In this document: in pieces, positions 37,744 through 50,673 of the stretch
Position numbering within the stretch: the first letter of the stretch is position 1
Layout: the number at the start of each line of letters is the position of its first letter
Source: Terrimesophilobacter sp963702165
GTDB lineage: Bacteria; Actinomycetota; Actinomycetes; Actinomycetales; Microbacteriaceae
Assembly: GCA_963702165.1 (NCBI GenBank)
Contig: OY969722.1
Span: forward strand, 868,001 to 932,000
DNA: 64,000 bases
Direction: 5' to 3'
The notes under the pieces: model-generated
What the model was told of the DNA's origin: nothing
Database searches by the model: none
The model's input: only the letters and a program-made list of their open reading frames with translations
Made by a program: the position numbers and the translations under genes

Positions 37744-38441
37744 ACCTCACGCGGCTCGTTCCGCAGCCGTCGCTCACCATCGACACCACCGCCGACGATG
37801 CGGCAGCGCGCCTCGAGGAGCTGTACCCCAGCGAGGCCACTTGGCTGCGCATCAATATGATCGCCAGCCTGAACGGGTCAGCGGTGGGCGTCGACGGCAC
37901 CTCCAACGGCCTGACCAGCCGGGTCGACCGGCGCATCCTGGGGGCGATCCGACGGCAGAGCGACATCGTGCTCGTCGGCGCCACAAGCATCCGCAACGAG
38001 GGGTACTTGATGCCCCGCACCGCGGCGCTCGCCGTCGTCACGGCCAGCGGTGACCTCGAGGGCAACCAGCTCCCGGCCGACCTCGGACCGGGTCGGCTGA
38101 TCGTCGTATGCCCGTCACACGCGGCGGGGCGCGTGCGGGACCAGCTGCCCGGCAGCGTCGATATCGTCGAGACCGGCGACGCGCGTCCGGATGCCGCCGG
38201 CATCGTCTCCGCGCTTCGCGACCGCGGCCACCGCCGCATCGTCTGCGAGGGCGGTCCGAACCTCGCGGCCCAGCTGCTGGACGCCGGACTGGTGGACGAA
38301 CTGTGCCTGTCGACCAGCCCGCAGACCGTGCCGTCGGTGCTGCCGGTGCTGCCGGGCCGACTGGCGCAGCGGTTCGAGCTGACCCAGCTGCTGGCCGACG
38401 ACGACGGCGCGCTCTACGCCCGCTGGCGGCTCACGCGCTGA
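37740..38441 (+). CDS. RibD C-terminal-domain reductase (dihydrofolate-reductase fold)
   Basis: A 233-residue reductase of the pyrimidine deaminase/reductase C-terminal family. NMIASLNGSAVG is the signature N-terminal strand; VLVGATSIRNEGYL and VCEGGPNLAAQLLDAGLVDELCLS are typical NADPH- and substrate-site segments. No deaminase domain is present, so its substrate may not be the riboflavin intermediate. GTG start overlaps the sufE stop (GTGA). Its last ~10 bases overlap the end of the convergent hydrolase gene. Confidence 0.87.
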   Translation: MNLTRLVPQPSLTIDTTADDAAARLEELYPSEATWLRINMIASLNGSAVGVDGTSNGLTSRVDRRILGAIRRQSDIVLVGATSIRNEGYLMPRTAALAVVTASGDLEGNQLPADLGPGRLIVVCPSHAAGRVRDQLPGSVDIVETGDARPDAAGIVSALRDRGHRRIVCEGGPNLAAQLLDAGLVDELCLSTSPQTVPSVLPVLPGRLAQRFELTQLLADDDGALYARWRLTR

Positions 38442-39633
38442 GCTCTGGCCGGCCGAGCCAATTGCTGATGGTGCGCACGAACCGCTCCTCGTCGTAGTTC
38501 CACAGCTTCGTGTGCCGTGCGACGGTGAAGGCCTCGAGCCGCACGATGTCGGGCCTGGCTTCCGCCAGCGCGCGCGAGCCAGTCGAGGGCACAAAGCCGT
38601 CGTCGTCGCTGTGCAGGATGAGAATCGGCAGGTCAAGCTCGTCGGCGCGACGCACGAAGTTCAGGCGTGCAAGGTCGATCGGATCGCGTTGGCCAGTGAG
38701 GATGCGCCCCCACGGTGCGCCGATGGCCCGGAACACCGTCCGGCTCACCTGGACGGGCAGCCCGACCTCCCCGGCGATCGCCTCGAGCGTGATCACCCAG
38801 TCGATCACCGGCGACTCGAGCACGACGCCGCGCACGAGCGGCGCGAGCTGGGACCGGGTGACCGCCTGCAGCACCGTCGCCCCGCCCATTGACCAGCCCA
38901 TGAGCACGATGTGCTTCGCCCCGCGCTCCTGTGCGTATTGCATCGCGGATTCGACGTCCCGCCATTCGGTGTCGCCGAGCGAGTACCGGCCGTCGGCACT
39001 CGATGGGGCGTCGCCGTCGTTGCGGTACGAGATGAGGAGGCTGTGGTACCCGGCGTCGCGGAACACAGGTACGGCGCGCAGTCCCTCCGGCCGGCGTACT
39101 GCGCGACCGTGCACTTGGATCACCCAGCGGTCTGTGTCCTCAACCGGCCGGTCAACGTGGGCCGGGATGAGCCACGCGGGCGCCGGGCCGAGCTCAGTGT
39201 CGATCTCGACATTCTCGTAGTCGACACCGAGGTCGTCCGGGGTCAGGTACCACCATCCGGCAATCCGGCCGCTGCGAGCGAGCCGCACGTCGCCGTGGCT
39301 CACATCGATGAGCTGCCTGGTCACCGTCTCGTCGGTCTCGCTCAGGATGTCGCCGATGCGCGCATGTCCCCTGTCGTTCGAGAACCACAGGCTGTACCGG
39401 CCACTGATCACGGTGTCAGCGGAGCGCCGCAGCTCGATCGAACCCTCCGTCTCGTTGACGCCGACGATCACGACGTCCTGTTGACGCTTGCGTGGCGGAA
39501 CGATGATGGTGCGTGCGACGGCCGCGGTCAGCCAGGCGGTCGCCAGCAGGCCGAGAGCCGCGACTCCCCCAAAGGCAACGAGTCCGAGACGCAGGTACGG
39601 CCTGAGGTCGGCGTGCCTGCGGGAAACTGCCAC
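38431..39633 (-). CDS. Alpha/beta hydrolase with N-terminal membrane anchor
   Basis: A 400-residue serine hydrolase. A hydrophobic segment at about residues 15-40 anchors it. The catalytic Ser is in GWSMGGATVL, the acid residue probably in HSDDDGFVPS and the His in VARHTKLWN. The oxyanion region is VIQVHGRA. It resembles family members annotated as acyl esterases or peptidases, with no clear substrate. The GTG start is 23 bases from the divergent DUF3000 start, and the two share an overlapping promoter region. Confidence 0.88.
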   Translation of the reverse strand: MAVSRRHADLRPYLRLGLVAFGGVAALGLLATAWLTAAVARTIIVPPRKRQQDVVIVGVNETEGSIELRRSADTVISGRYSLWFSNDRGHARIGDILSETDETVTRQLIDVSHGDVRLARSGRIAGWWYLTPDDLGVDYENVEIDTELGPAPAWLIPAHVDRPVEDTDRWVIQVHGRAVRRPEGLRAVPVFRDAGYHSLLISYRNDGDAPSSADGRYSLGDTEWRDVESAMQYAQERGAKHIVLMGWSMGGATVLQAVTRSQLAPLVRGVVLESPVIDWVITLEAIAGEVGLPVQVSRTVFRAIGAPWGRILTGQRDPIDLARLNFVRRADELDLPILILHSDDDGFVPSTGSRALAEARPDIVRLEAFTVARHTKLWNYDEERFVRTISNWLGRPELSA

Positions 39634-39639
39634 CCTGAA

Positions 39640-39645
39640 ACTTTA
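39640..39645 (-). promoter_or_regulatory. Putative -10 element of a leaderless promoter (hydrolase)
   Basis: Minus-strand TAAAGT with 6 bases to the GTG at 39633. It overlaps by two bases (39644-39645) the opposite-strand TAGTCT box. Confidence 0.4.
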
Positions 39646-39649
39646 GTCT
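39644..39649 (+). promoter_or_regulatory. Putative -10 element of a leaderless promoter (DUF3000 gene)
   Basis: TAGTCT, 7 bases, then GTG at 39657. It is interlocked with the divergent TAAAGT box. Confidence 0.4.
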
Positions 39650-39656
39650 GCTGAAC

Positions 39657-40250
39657 GTGTCCGACACCGTGACCGGTTCGCCGGTGCCAGCGCCCTTCGG
39701 CGCGGCGATCGACTCGATTCACGCAGCAACGCTGCGCAGTGAACTCGTGGTCACAGAGCTGCCCGCTCCCGGCTCGCTCGCCCCCTACTCGATCGCGTTC
39801 GCCGCGGATGTCACTCCAGCGCGCCACAGCGACGACTCCGAACAGGCGACAGGTCGCTTCGTGCTCCTCTACGACCCGAGCGAGCCGGATGCCTGGGGCG
39901 GGGCGTTCCGCGTCGTGTGCTTCGCGCAGGCGCCGCTGGAGACCGAGATCGGCATCGATCCCTTCCTCGCCGCAGTGGCCTGGTCCTGGCTGATCGACGC
40001 CCTGGACACGCGCGGCGCGCGCTACCACTCGCCATCTGGCACCGCCACCAAGATCCTGTCCACCGGATTCGGCGAGCTGGAAGTCCAGGGCGACGGCGCA
40101 CAGATCGAGCTCCGTGCCTCCTGGAGCCCCGACGACAGCGCGCTCGGCTCGCACGTCGAAGCGTGGGGCGACCTGCTCTGCATGCTCGCCGGACTGCCAC
40201 CGGTACCAGAGGGCGTCAGCGTTCTCCCGACTCGGCGCAAGGGCGCGTGA
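39657..40250 (+). CDS. DUF3000-domain protein
   Basis: A 197-residue protein of an actinobacterial family of unknown function, usually located just before ribonuclease D, as here. GTG start. The sequence is soluble, with ATLRSELVVTELPAP, FRVVCFAQAPLETEIGIDPFLAAVAWSW and a C-terminal GDLLCMLAGLPPVP segment. The stop overlaps the rnd start by four bases (GTGA), so the two are coupled. Confidence 0.88.
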   Translation: MSDTVTGSPVPAPFGAAIDSIHAATLRSELVVTELPAPGSLAPYSIAFAADVTPARHSDDSEQATGRFVLLYDPSEPDAWGGAFRVVCFAQAPLETEIGIDPFLAAVAWSWLIDALDTRGARYHSPSGTATKILSTGFGELEVQGDGAQIELRASWSPDDSALGSHVEAWGDLLCMLAGLPPVPEGVSVLPTRRKGA

Positions 40251-41491
40251 CGGGCGAAGCGACGGGTGGCGGGACCCGTGAGAACGGTGCGGGGCACGAA
40301 CCCCTGCACGTAATCGACAACCGCGACGAGTACCTCGAGGCGGTGCAGCAGATCGCCGCAGGGACCGGCCCGGTGGCGGTCGACGCTGAACGTGCATCCG
40401 GCTACCGCTACTCGCAGCGCGCCTACCTGATCCAGCTCTACCGCGACGGCGCGGGAACCTTCCTGTTCGACCCTCCGGCCATCGGCGACTTCAGCGAACT
40501 GGCCGATGTCATCCGGGATGAGGAATGGGTGCTGCACGCCGCGAGCCAGGACCTCGCCTGCCTGCGCGAGGTCGGCCTCGACCCGAACCGAATTTTCGAC
40601 ACCGAGTTGGGTGCGCGGCTCGCGGGGCTCCCTCGCGTCGGCCTCGGCGCGGTGGTCGAGGAGCTGTTGGGCATCAAGCTCGCCAAGGAGCACTCGGCCG
40701 CGGACTGGTCGACCAGGCCGCTGCCCGAGTCCTGGCTCGTCTATGCGGCGTTGGACGTGCAACTGCTCGTGCGGCTGCGAGACGAGGTCGCGGCGCTGCT
40801 CGTCGAGGCGGGCAAGAAGGAGCTGGCGGAGCAGGAATTCGATGCCGTCCGCACCAAAGAGCCCAAGCCGCTGGTGGCCGAGCCGTGGCGCAGGCTCTCC
40901 GGCATGCATGCCCTGCGTTCGCCCCGCTCGCTCGCGGTCGCGCGCGCACTGTGGCAGGCACGCGACGACTACGCGCAGGAGGTAGATACTGCGAGCGGCC
41001 GGCTGCTTCCGGATGCGTCGATCGTCGCCGCAGCCAAGGCGCTGCCCCGGACGCGTGGAGAACTCATGAAGCTGAAGGAGTTCACCGGGCGCGCAAGCCG
41101 CACGCAACTCCCCCGCTGGCTTGCCGCCATCGAGGAAGGCATGGTGGCAGAAGACCTGCCGCCGCTACGGGTGCCCGGCGACTCCATCCCGCCCGCCAGG
41201 GCATGGTCCGATCGCAACCCGGAAGCCGACCGCCGCCTGCGTGCAGCTAAGGCGCAGATCACCTCGCTGTCCGACCGGGTCGCCATCCCGGTCGAGAACG
41301 TGCTCACCCCCGAGCTTCTGCGCCGCGTGGCATGGGCGCCACCGCAGCCGATCACCACAGAGAGCATCGGCGAGGCCCTCGCAGGAGGCGGTGCGCGCCC
41401 CTGGCAGATTGACGCAACCGCACAGTTGATCGCGGATGCCTTTGTGGAAGTCGACCAAAGCGCCGACACCGCCCAATCCGACGATTCGTAG
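40247..41491 (+). CDS. rnd: Ribonuclease D with HRDC domain
   Basis: 3'-to-5' exoribonuclease that trims tRNA and other small RNA ends. The 414 residues from GTG 40247 contain the DEDDy exonuclease: DxE in VAVDAERASGYRYSQRA, Asp in HAASQDLACL, and the Tyr-Asp in VYAALDVQLL. The HRDC domain follows at about residues 215-290. A longer upstream frame exists but the GTG overlaps the DUF3000 stop and gives the usual N-terminus. Normal length. Confidence 0.94.
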   Translation: MTGEATGGGTRENGAGHEPLHVIDNRDEYLEAVQQIAAGTGPVAVDAERASGYRYSQRAYLIQLYRDGAGTFLFDPPAIGDFSELADVIRDEEWVLHAASQDLACLREVGLDPNRIFDTELGARLAGLPRVGLGAVVEELLGIKLAKEHSAADWSTRPLPESWLVYAALDVQLLVRLRDEVAALLVEAGKKELAEQEFDAVRTKEPKPLVAEPWRRLSGMHALRSPRSLAVARALWQARDDYAQEVDTASGRLLPDASIVAAAKALPRTRGELMKLKEFTGRASRTQLPRWLAAIEEGMVAEDLPPLRVPGDSIPPARAWSDRNPEADRRLRAAKAQITSLSDRVAIPVENVLTPELLRRVAWAPPQPITTESIGEALAGGGARPWQIDATAQLIADAFVEVDQSADTAQSDDS

Positions 41492-41492
41492 A

Positions 41493-41510
41493 AAGAATCA
41501 AAGGATTCTT
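41493..41510 (+). terminator. Weak A/T-rich hairpin after rnd
   Basis: AAGAATC, loop AAAG, GATTCTT: a perfect 7-base-pair stem 1-2 bases past the stop. No T-tract. It could attenuate transcription into fadA. Confidence 0.4.
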
Positions 41511-41561
41511 GAGGCCAATCGCCCAACTCTAAGATCGGTGGGAGTTGTCTGAGGAGGCATT

Positions 41562-42760
41562 GTGGTCGAGAGAACAGAAGTCGTCTTCGTCGACGGCGTT
41601 CGCACCCCGTTCGGGCGCGCCGGCGAGAAGGGCATGTACTGGAACACCCGCGCCGACGACCTTGCGGTCAAGGCGATGATTGGTCTGCTCGAGCGGAACC
41701 CGGAGGTTCCCAAGGACCGCATCGACGACGTCGCGATCGCCGCGACGACGCAGCAGGGCGACCAGGGTCTGACACTCGGCCGCACCACAGCCATGCTCGC
41801 CGGCCTGCCCAAGTCGGTGCCCGGCTACGCCATCGACCGGATGTGCGCCGGTGCGATGACCTCCGTCACGACCACGGCAGGCGCGATCGCGTTCGGTGCC
41901 TACGATCTGGCGATCGCCGGCGGTGTCGAGCACATGGGTCGCCACCCGATGGGGTTCAACGCCGACCCCAACCCGCGATTCCTCGCCGAGAAGCTGGTCA
42001 GTCCCGATGCCTTGAACATGGGCATGACGGCAGAGCGCATCCATGACCGCTTCCCGCACCTCACCAAAGAGCGCGCCGACCGCTACGCGATGCGCAGCCA
42101 GCACAAGCTCGCCGCCGCGTACGAGGCTGACAAGATCCAGCCCGACCTGATCCCGGTCGCCATCCGCAGCGACGAGGGCTGGGGACTGGCCACGCGTGAC
42201 GAGGCGCCGCGCCCCGAGACCACCATGGAGGGACTGGCCGGCCTGAAGACGCCGTTCCGTCCGCACGGCCGCGTCACCGCAGGCAACTCCTCCGGACTCA
42301 ACGACGGCGCCACCGTGAGCCTCATGGCATCCGCTGCTGCGGCGAAGGAGTTCGGACTTGAAGCCGAAGATGCGCATGGTGAGCTTCGCGTTCGCCGGCG
42401 TGGAGCCGGAGATCATGGGCATCGGTCCGGTCCCGTCGACCGAGAAGGCGCTGCGCAAGGCCGGCCTGTCGATCGACGACATCGGCCTGTTCGAGCTGAA
42501 CGAGGCGTTCGCGGTGCAGGTGCTGTCGTTCCTCGACCACTTCGGCATCGACGACGACGACCCACGCGTCAACAAGTGGGGCGGCGCGATCGCGATCGGG
42601 CACCCGCTCGCGTCATCCGGTGTACGCCTGATGATCCAGCTCGCTCGGCAGTTCGAGGAGCACCCGGAGGTGCGCTACGGCGTGACCGCGATGTGCGTGG
42701 GCCTCGGCCAGGGCGGCACCGTGATCTGGGAGAACCCGAACTTCGAAGGGAGGCAAGTGA
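41562..42760 (+). CDS. fadA: Acetyl-CoA acyltransferase (thiolase FadA), two apparent frameshifts
   Basis: Last step of fatty acid beta-oxidation. Start GTG 41562 after GAGGAGG. The active-site Cys is in DRMCAGAMTS; the C-terminal part has NEAFA, AIGHPLASSG and the second Cys in TAMCVGLGQGG. An extra T near 42358 shifts the frame (restoring GLKPKMRMVSF), and an extra G near 42749 hides the true end (NFEGGK stop at 42758-42760). Repaired length is about 399 residues. The apparent run-on into fadB is an artefact of the second error; the repaired sequence also yields a clear ribosome site for fadB. Confidence 0.9.
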
Positions 42761-42762
42761 CC

Positions 42763-44900
42763 ATGGCGGAATTCACGCAGCTCGCTGAGCTCCTCAAGGA
42801 CGACGAGGTCGTCACGCACTCCTACGTGCGGGATGTGCCGCTCCGCGCCGGCAAGACCCTCGCGCTGGTCACTCTCGACAACGGGCGTGACCACACGCGG
42901 CCGAACACGCTGGGCCCGTCGACGCTGCTCGAGCTCGCAGCGCACGCTGCAGTCGCTCAAGGACCGCGCGTCGCACGGCGAGATCCACGCGGTCGCGGTC
43001 ACGGGCAAGCCGTACATTCTCGCGGCCGGCGCCGACCTCAGCCAGGTCGACGCGATCCCGAGCACGCGAGGTCGCGAAGCAGCTCGGCGCAGCAGGGTCA
43101 CGCGACGCTGGGCCTGCTCGGTGACCTGGGCGTGCCGTCGTTCGTGTTCATCAACGGGCTCGCGCTCGGCGGCGGCATGGAGATCGCGCTCAACGCCGAT
43201 TACCGCACCATCGACAGCTCCGTTCCGGCCCTCGCGCTGCCCGAGGTCTTCCTCGGCATCATCCCGGGCTGGGGCGGTGCGTGGCTGCTGCCGAACCTGA
43301 TCGGGATCGAGAACGCCCTCAAGGTCATCGTCGAGAACCCGCTCAAGAACAACCGGATGCTGAAGGCGACAGGACGCACTCGAGCTCGGCATCGCGGATG
43401 TCATGTTCGAGCTCGGCGAACTTCCTCGAGGACTCCATCAGCGTGGGCCGACCGGGTGGTCTCCGGCGCGATCGAAGGTCAAGCGACCGAACGCAGCCGG
43501 GCAAGATCGAGCGCGCGGTGAAGTGGGATGCCGCCATCGGCATCGCCCGCAAGATGCTGCAGAGCCGCATCGGCACCGTGCCGAAGTCGCCCTACGCGGC
43601 CCTCGACCTGCTTGCGGCCGCCAAGAAGCACCGACAAGGCAACGGGCTTCGCCGCCGAGGACGAGGCGCTGGCCGGACTCATCTCCGGCGACCAGTTCCG
43701 CGCGAGCATCTACGCGTTCAACCTCGTGCAGAAGCGCGCGAAGCGGCCTGCCGGTGCGCCGGACAAGGCCCTGGCCCGCCCGGTCACCAAGGTCGGCGTC
43801 ATCGGGGCCGGGCTCATGGCCAGCCAGTTCGCGCTGCTGTTCGTGCGACGCCTGCAGGTTCCGGTCGTGATCACCGACCTCGACCAGGCACGCGTCGACA
43901 AGGGGCTCGACTACATCCGCGGTGAGATCGACACGCTGCGCGACAAGGGCCGCATCTCCCCCGACGAGTCCAACCGACTCAAGGCACTCGTCAGCGGGCA
44001 CGACGAACAAGGCCGACTTCGCCGACTGCGACTGGGTCATCGAGGCCGTCTTCGAGGAACTCGGTGTCAAGCAGGACGTGTTCGCCGATGTCGAGCAGTA
44101 CGTCTCGGAGACGGCCGTGCTCGCCACGAACACGTCGTCGCTGTCGGTCGACGCGATCGGCGCGAAGCTGAAGCATCCGGAGCGCCTCGTCGGCTTCCAC
44201 TTCTTCAACCCGGTCGCGGTGATGCCGCTCATCGAGGTCGTGAAGACGCCGCAGACCGACGATGAGACGCTCAGCACCGCGATGGTCACCGCGGCCGACG
44301 CTGAGGAAGAACGCGGTCATCACGAAGGACACGCCCGGGTTCGTCGTCAACCGCATCCTGGCCAAGCTGCTCGGCGAGGCGATGCACGCCGTCGACACCG
44401 GCACGCCGTTCGACACGGTCGTGGAGGCGGTCAAGCCTCTTCGGCCTGCCGATGACGCCGTTCGAGCTGCTCGAGCTCGTCGGGCTGAAGGTCGGCGCGC
44501 ACGTGCTCGACACCCACCATGCCGCGTTCCCCGACCGTTTCTTCGAGAGCGAGAACCTGCACAAGCTGGCCGAGCACGGGAAGATCCTCGATCGGGACGG
44601 CAAGGGCAAGGTCAAGGGCTACGACAAGACCGCGCGTCGCGATCGTCGCCGGGGGCACGACGCCGATGATCGGCGGATGAGCTGCGCATCCGGATCGAGG
44701 ACGGCCTGGCCGACGAGATCCACCGCATGCTCGAGGACGGTGTCGTGGCCGCGGCCGAAGACATCGACCTGTGCATGATCCTGGGTGCCGGCTGGCCGTT
44801 CCAGATGGGTGGCGTCACACCGTATCTCGACCGGGTGGGCGCCTCCGACCGGGTCTTCGGCGGGACGTTCCACACGCCGCCGATCCGGGGCGTCGCGTAA
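42763..44900 (+). CDS. fadB: Multifunctional enoyl-CoA hydratase/3-hydroxyacyl-CoA dehydrogenase FadB, many apparent frameshifts
   Basis: Hydrates enoyl-CoA and oxidises 3-hydroxyacyl-CoA. Hydratase pieces include ILAAGADLSQVDAIPS and the oxyanion segment FINGLALGGGMEIALNA. The dehydrogenase NAD site is VGVIGAGLMASQF and the catalytic region GFHFFNPVAVMPLIE. Pieces in three frames join after about a dozen one-base corrections between 42945 and 44680; the product is then about 705 residues, ending GGTFHTPPIRGVA. The start ATG at 42763 follows GGAGG and fadA by 2 bases in the repaired sequence. The order rnd-fadA-fadB-dxs is standard in actinobacteria. Confidence 0.9.
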
Positions 44901-44913
44901 CGCTCCTGAGGCA

Positions 44914-44952
44914 AGAACGGGAAGCAGCTCGGCTCCGGTTGCTTCCCGTTCT
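44914..44952. terminator. Bidirectional terminator between fadB and dxs
   Basis: AGAACGGGAAGC pairs with GCTTCCCGTTCT, a 12-base stem, extended by flanking CTGAG/CTCAG. It lies exactly between the convergent fadB and dxs stops (44900 and 44957). Confidence 0.8.
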
Positions 44953-44956
44953 CGTC

Positions 44957-46923
44957 TCAGGGCCGGTCGAGCTTCTCTTCCGCCTCGACCTGCGCGCTCT
45001 GCTCCTCCGGCAGCGGCCGCGCGATCGGGATCTTGGTGCCGAGCACCTGCGCGACGACATCGCGCGCGATGCTCTGCGCGGTGAGGCCCGCCTCGCTCAG
45101 GATCTCCTCGCGAGAACCGTGGTCGAGGAACTCGTCCGGCAAGCCCAGCTCGTCCAGTCCGGTGTCGACTCCCGCCGCGCGCAGGTCCTGGCGGATGCGT
45201 GTGCCGATGCCGCCGACGCGGACGCCGTCCTCGATCGTGATCACGAGACGGTGCTCGTCGGCGAACTCGATGATGCTCGGCTGGGTAGGGGACGACCCAG
45301 CGCGGGTCGATCACCGTCGCACCGATGCCCTGCGCCGCGAGTCGCTCTGCGACCTCGAGGCCGAGGGTCGCCATCGGGCCGACCGTGACGATCAGCACGT
45401 CGCGGTGGGGTGCCTCGCGGAGCACGTCGACGCCGTCCTCGGTGCGGCGCGACCGCCTTCGAGCTCATCCCCGACCGATACCCTTCGGGAACCGGATCAC
45501 CGTCGGGGCGTCGTCGACCGCGACGGCCTCGCCGAGCTCCTCGCGCAGCCGGGCCGCGTCCCGCGGGGCCGCGATGCGGATGTCGGGGCACGATCTGCAG
45601 TATCGCAAGGTCCCACATGCCGTGGTGGCTCGGACCGTCAGGCCCGGTCACCCCGGCCCGGTCGAGCACGAAGGTGACACCGGCCTTGTGCAGTCCGACA
45701 TCCATCAGGACCTGGTCGAACGCACGGTTCATGAAGGTGGCGTACAGCGCGACAACAGGGTGCAGGCCGCCGAAGGCGAGACCTGCCGCCGAGGTGACCG
45801 CGTGCTGTTCGGCGATGCCGACGTCGAAGACGCGGTCCGGGATGCCGCGCCGCGAGCACGTGCAGCCCGGTCGGCCGCAGCATGGCGGCGGTGATCCCGA
45901 CGATCGCGGTCATTCTGGTCCGCCAGGCGGACGAGCTCGTCGGCGAACACCGAGGTCCACGAGGGCCGGTCGGACGATGTCAAGCGCCTCACCGGTTTCC
46001 GGGTCGATCTGGCCCACCGCGTGGAACTGGTCGGCCGCGTCGTGCACGCGCCGGCTCGTAGCCGCGACCCTTCTCTGTGATGGTGTGCACGATCACCGGG
46101 GCGGCGTAGCTCTTCGCCTGACGCAGGGCACGCTCTACGGCCTCGATGTCGTGACCGTCGATCGGGCCGATGTACTTGATCTCGAGGTTGGAGTACGGTC
46201 CCTCGTTCTTGATGAACCGGGTGAGGAAGCCGTGCACCGCCGCCGCGGACGCCGCGGTAGAAGGCGCGTCCCGGCGACCCGAACTGGTCGAAGAGCCTGC
46301 GGCTCGAGTGGTGCAGCGTCGCGGTAGGCGCGCTTGGTCCTGACACCGTCGAGGAAGCGGGCGATGCCGCCGATGGTCGGAGCGTAGGAGCGCCCGTTGT
46401 CGTTGACGATCGATCACGAGGTTGCGCGTGTTGTCGTCGCTGATGTTGTTCAGCGCCTCCCAGGTCATGCCGCCGGTCAGTGCGCCGTCTCCGACGACCG
46501 CGACAACGTGGCGGTTGGTCTGGCCGGTCATCTCGAACGCGCGGGAGATCCCGTCGGCCCAGCTCAGTGAACTGGAGGCGTGCGAACTCTCGACGACGTC
46601 GTGCACGGACTCACTGCGCTGTGGGTACCCGGCGATACCGCCGCGCTGACGAAGCCCGGAGAAGTCCTGGCGTCCGGTGAGGAGCTTATGCACGTACGAC
46701 TGGTGCCCGGTGTCGAACACGATCGGGTCTCGCGGTGAGTCGAAGACCCGGTGGATGGCGATGGTCAGCTCGACGACGCCGAGGTTCGGCCCGAGGTGCC
46801 CACCGGTTGCGAGCCACGTTCGCGATCAGGAACTCGCGGATCTCCCGCAGCGAGCTTCTCGAGTTGCGGCTTGCTCAGCGAATCCAGGTCCCGAGGTTCA
46901 TGGATGGACTCGAGAATGCTCAT
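44957..46923 (-). CDS. dxs: 1-deoxy-D-xylulose-5-phosphate synthase, many apparent frameshifts
   Basis: Thiamine-diphosphate enzyme, first step of the MEP isoprenoid pathway. The start ATG at 46923 opens MSILESIHEPRDLDSLSKPQ. Intact stretches include DTGHQSYVHKLLTG, the ThDP motif GDGALTGGMTWEALNN, the transketolase pyrimidine-binding region and the C-terminal AGLTAQSIARDVVAQVLG. About fifteen one-base insertions (for example near 46848 and 46805) explain the rest. Repaired length is about 640 residues. Essential in organisms that use the MEP pathway, so error is the simplest reading. Confidence 0.88.
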
Positions 46924-47010
46924 GCCCCAACCCTATTTCACTTGTCGGCACCGGCTCCTGAGTACAGGCCACTAAGACCTTCGATTCCGCGCAGAGGATG
47001 CCGCCGGGGC

Positions 47011-47040
47011 GCGGCGAGCCGCACGGAAGCGGCTCACCGC
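47011..47040 (-). terminator. Probable terminator downstream of acn
   Basis: GAGCCGC, loop ACGGAA, GCGGCTC, extended outward by GCGG/CCGC with one mismatch. A second small stem (GCGAGC/GCTCGC) follows toward acn. It lies 32 bases past the acn stop on the minus strand. No T-tract. Confidence 0.5.
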
Positions 47041-47071
47041 GCGAGCCAAGCGCTCGCGCAGCTGGACTGAC

Positions 47072-49881
<2,810 letters not shown>

Positions 49882-49909
49882 TTGTGGTCTCCCTTGCTGA
49901 AGCTGCCAA

Positions 49910-49933
49910 ATTTATCTTGACGTCGAGATAAAT
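49910..49933. promoter_or_regulatory. 24-bp palindrome upstream of acn, candidate operator
   Basis: ATTTATCT-TGACGTCG-AGATAAAT: self-complementary at 22 of 24 positions. It lies 28 bases before the acn start. Its shape (ATCT(T/C)GA...AGAT) resembles the operator described for the MarR-family regulator TamR, which controls aconitase genes in Streptomyces; that similarity is from memory. Probably an operator that overlaps the acn promoter. Confidence 0.65.
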
Positions 49934-49941
49934 GCTATCAC

Positions 49942-50673
49942 TTATGCCGTGTGATCCGCTGTGGAACTCGCCGGAGGGCGGTATGCCCACCTCACGAGCA
50001 TCCACGTCACCCAGAGCATGCCGGCGTAGAGCGGCACGCCCATGAGCAGCTTGGTTGCGGCAAGCCATTCTGTGTTCGAGGAGAAGTAAAGGGGGGCCTG
50101 CACCAGCAATCGCGCCGAGAACAGCCCGACCCACAGCCAGGTGGCGATGTACAGCACGCGTCGCTTGTTCGCATCCTGGCGCCAGTGCGGATCGTTCGCG
50201 AGCAGCCCGACAATGACGCCGATAAGCGGCCAGCGCACGGCGATGCTGACGAGCAGGACCAGCACCGAGACCACATTGATGATGAGTCCGGGCACGAAGT
50301 TGTCCTCGGCACGCCCGGTCATCAGGGCGAGGACCGCGGAGATGCCGACACCGGCGAGTCCCGCGAAGGCCTGCGTCGCTGGCGTCTTCTGCACGAGCCG
50401 AACGATCACGAATAGCGCGGAGACGGCCACCGGGGCGAGCACCGAGGCGACGACGTCGCCCGTGAAGGTATAGGTGACCAGGAAGCCCAGGCCGGGCAGG
50501 ATCGCCTCGATCAGGCCGCGGATGCCGCCGACCGCCTTGAGCAGAGATCCTGCAGTCGGCACCTCGCCGGGCGTGACCTGCCCGATGCCGGCCTTGCGAG
50601 CCGCAGCGGCGAACGCCTGCCTGACCGATTCTGTGTCCGATCCGGCTGGCTTCTGCTCGCTCGGCTCGGTCAT
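49942..50673 (-). CDS. DUF3159 membrane protein
   Basis: A 243-residue actinobacterial membrane protein of unknown function with about six spans (starting near residues 62, 88, 110, 135, 175 and 210). The conserved segment DANKRRVLYIATWLWVGLFSARLLVQAPLYF is typical. ATG start overlaps the DUF3710 stop by four bases. It is in an operon with DUF3710 and dut, a common actinobacterial arrangement. Confidence 0.88.
   Translation of the reverse strand: MTEPSEQKPAGSDTESVRQAFAAAARKAGIGQVTPGEVPTAGSLLKAVGGIRGLIEAILPGLGFLVTYTFTGDVVASVLAPVAVSALFVIVRLVQKTPATQAFAGLAGVGISAVLALMTGRAEDNFVPGLIINVVSVLVLLVSIAVRWPLIGVIVGLLANDPHWRQDANKRRVLYIATWLWVGLFSARLLVQAPLYFSSNTEWLAATKLLMGVPLYAGMLWVTWMLVRWAYRPPASSTADHTA

Noticed and set aside
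42358..43521. Apparent fusion of thiolase to FadB in a single frame
   Set aside because: Removing one extra G near 42749 restores a thiolase stop (42758-42760) and a GGAGG ribosome site before the fadB ATG.
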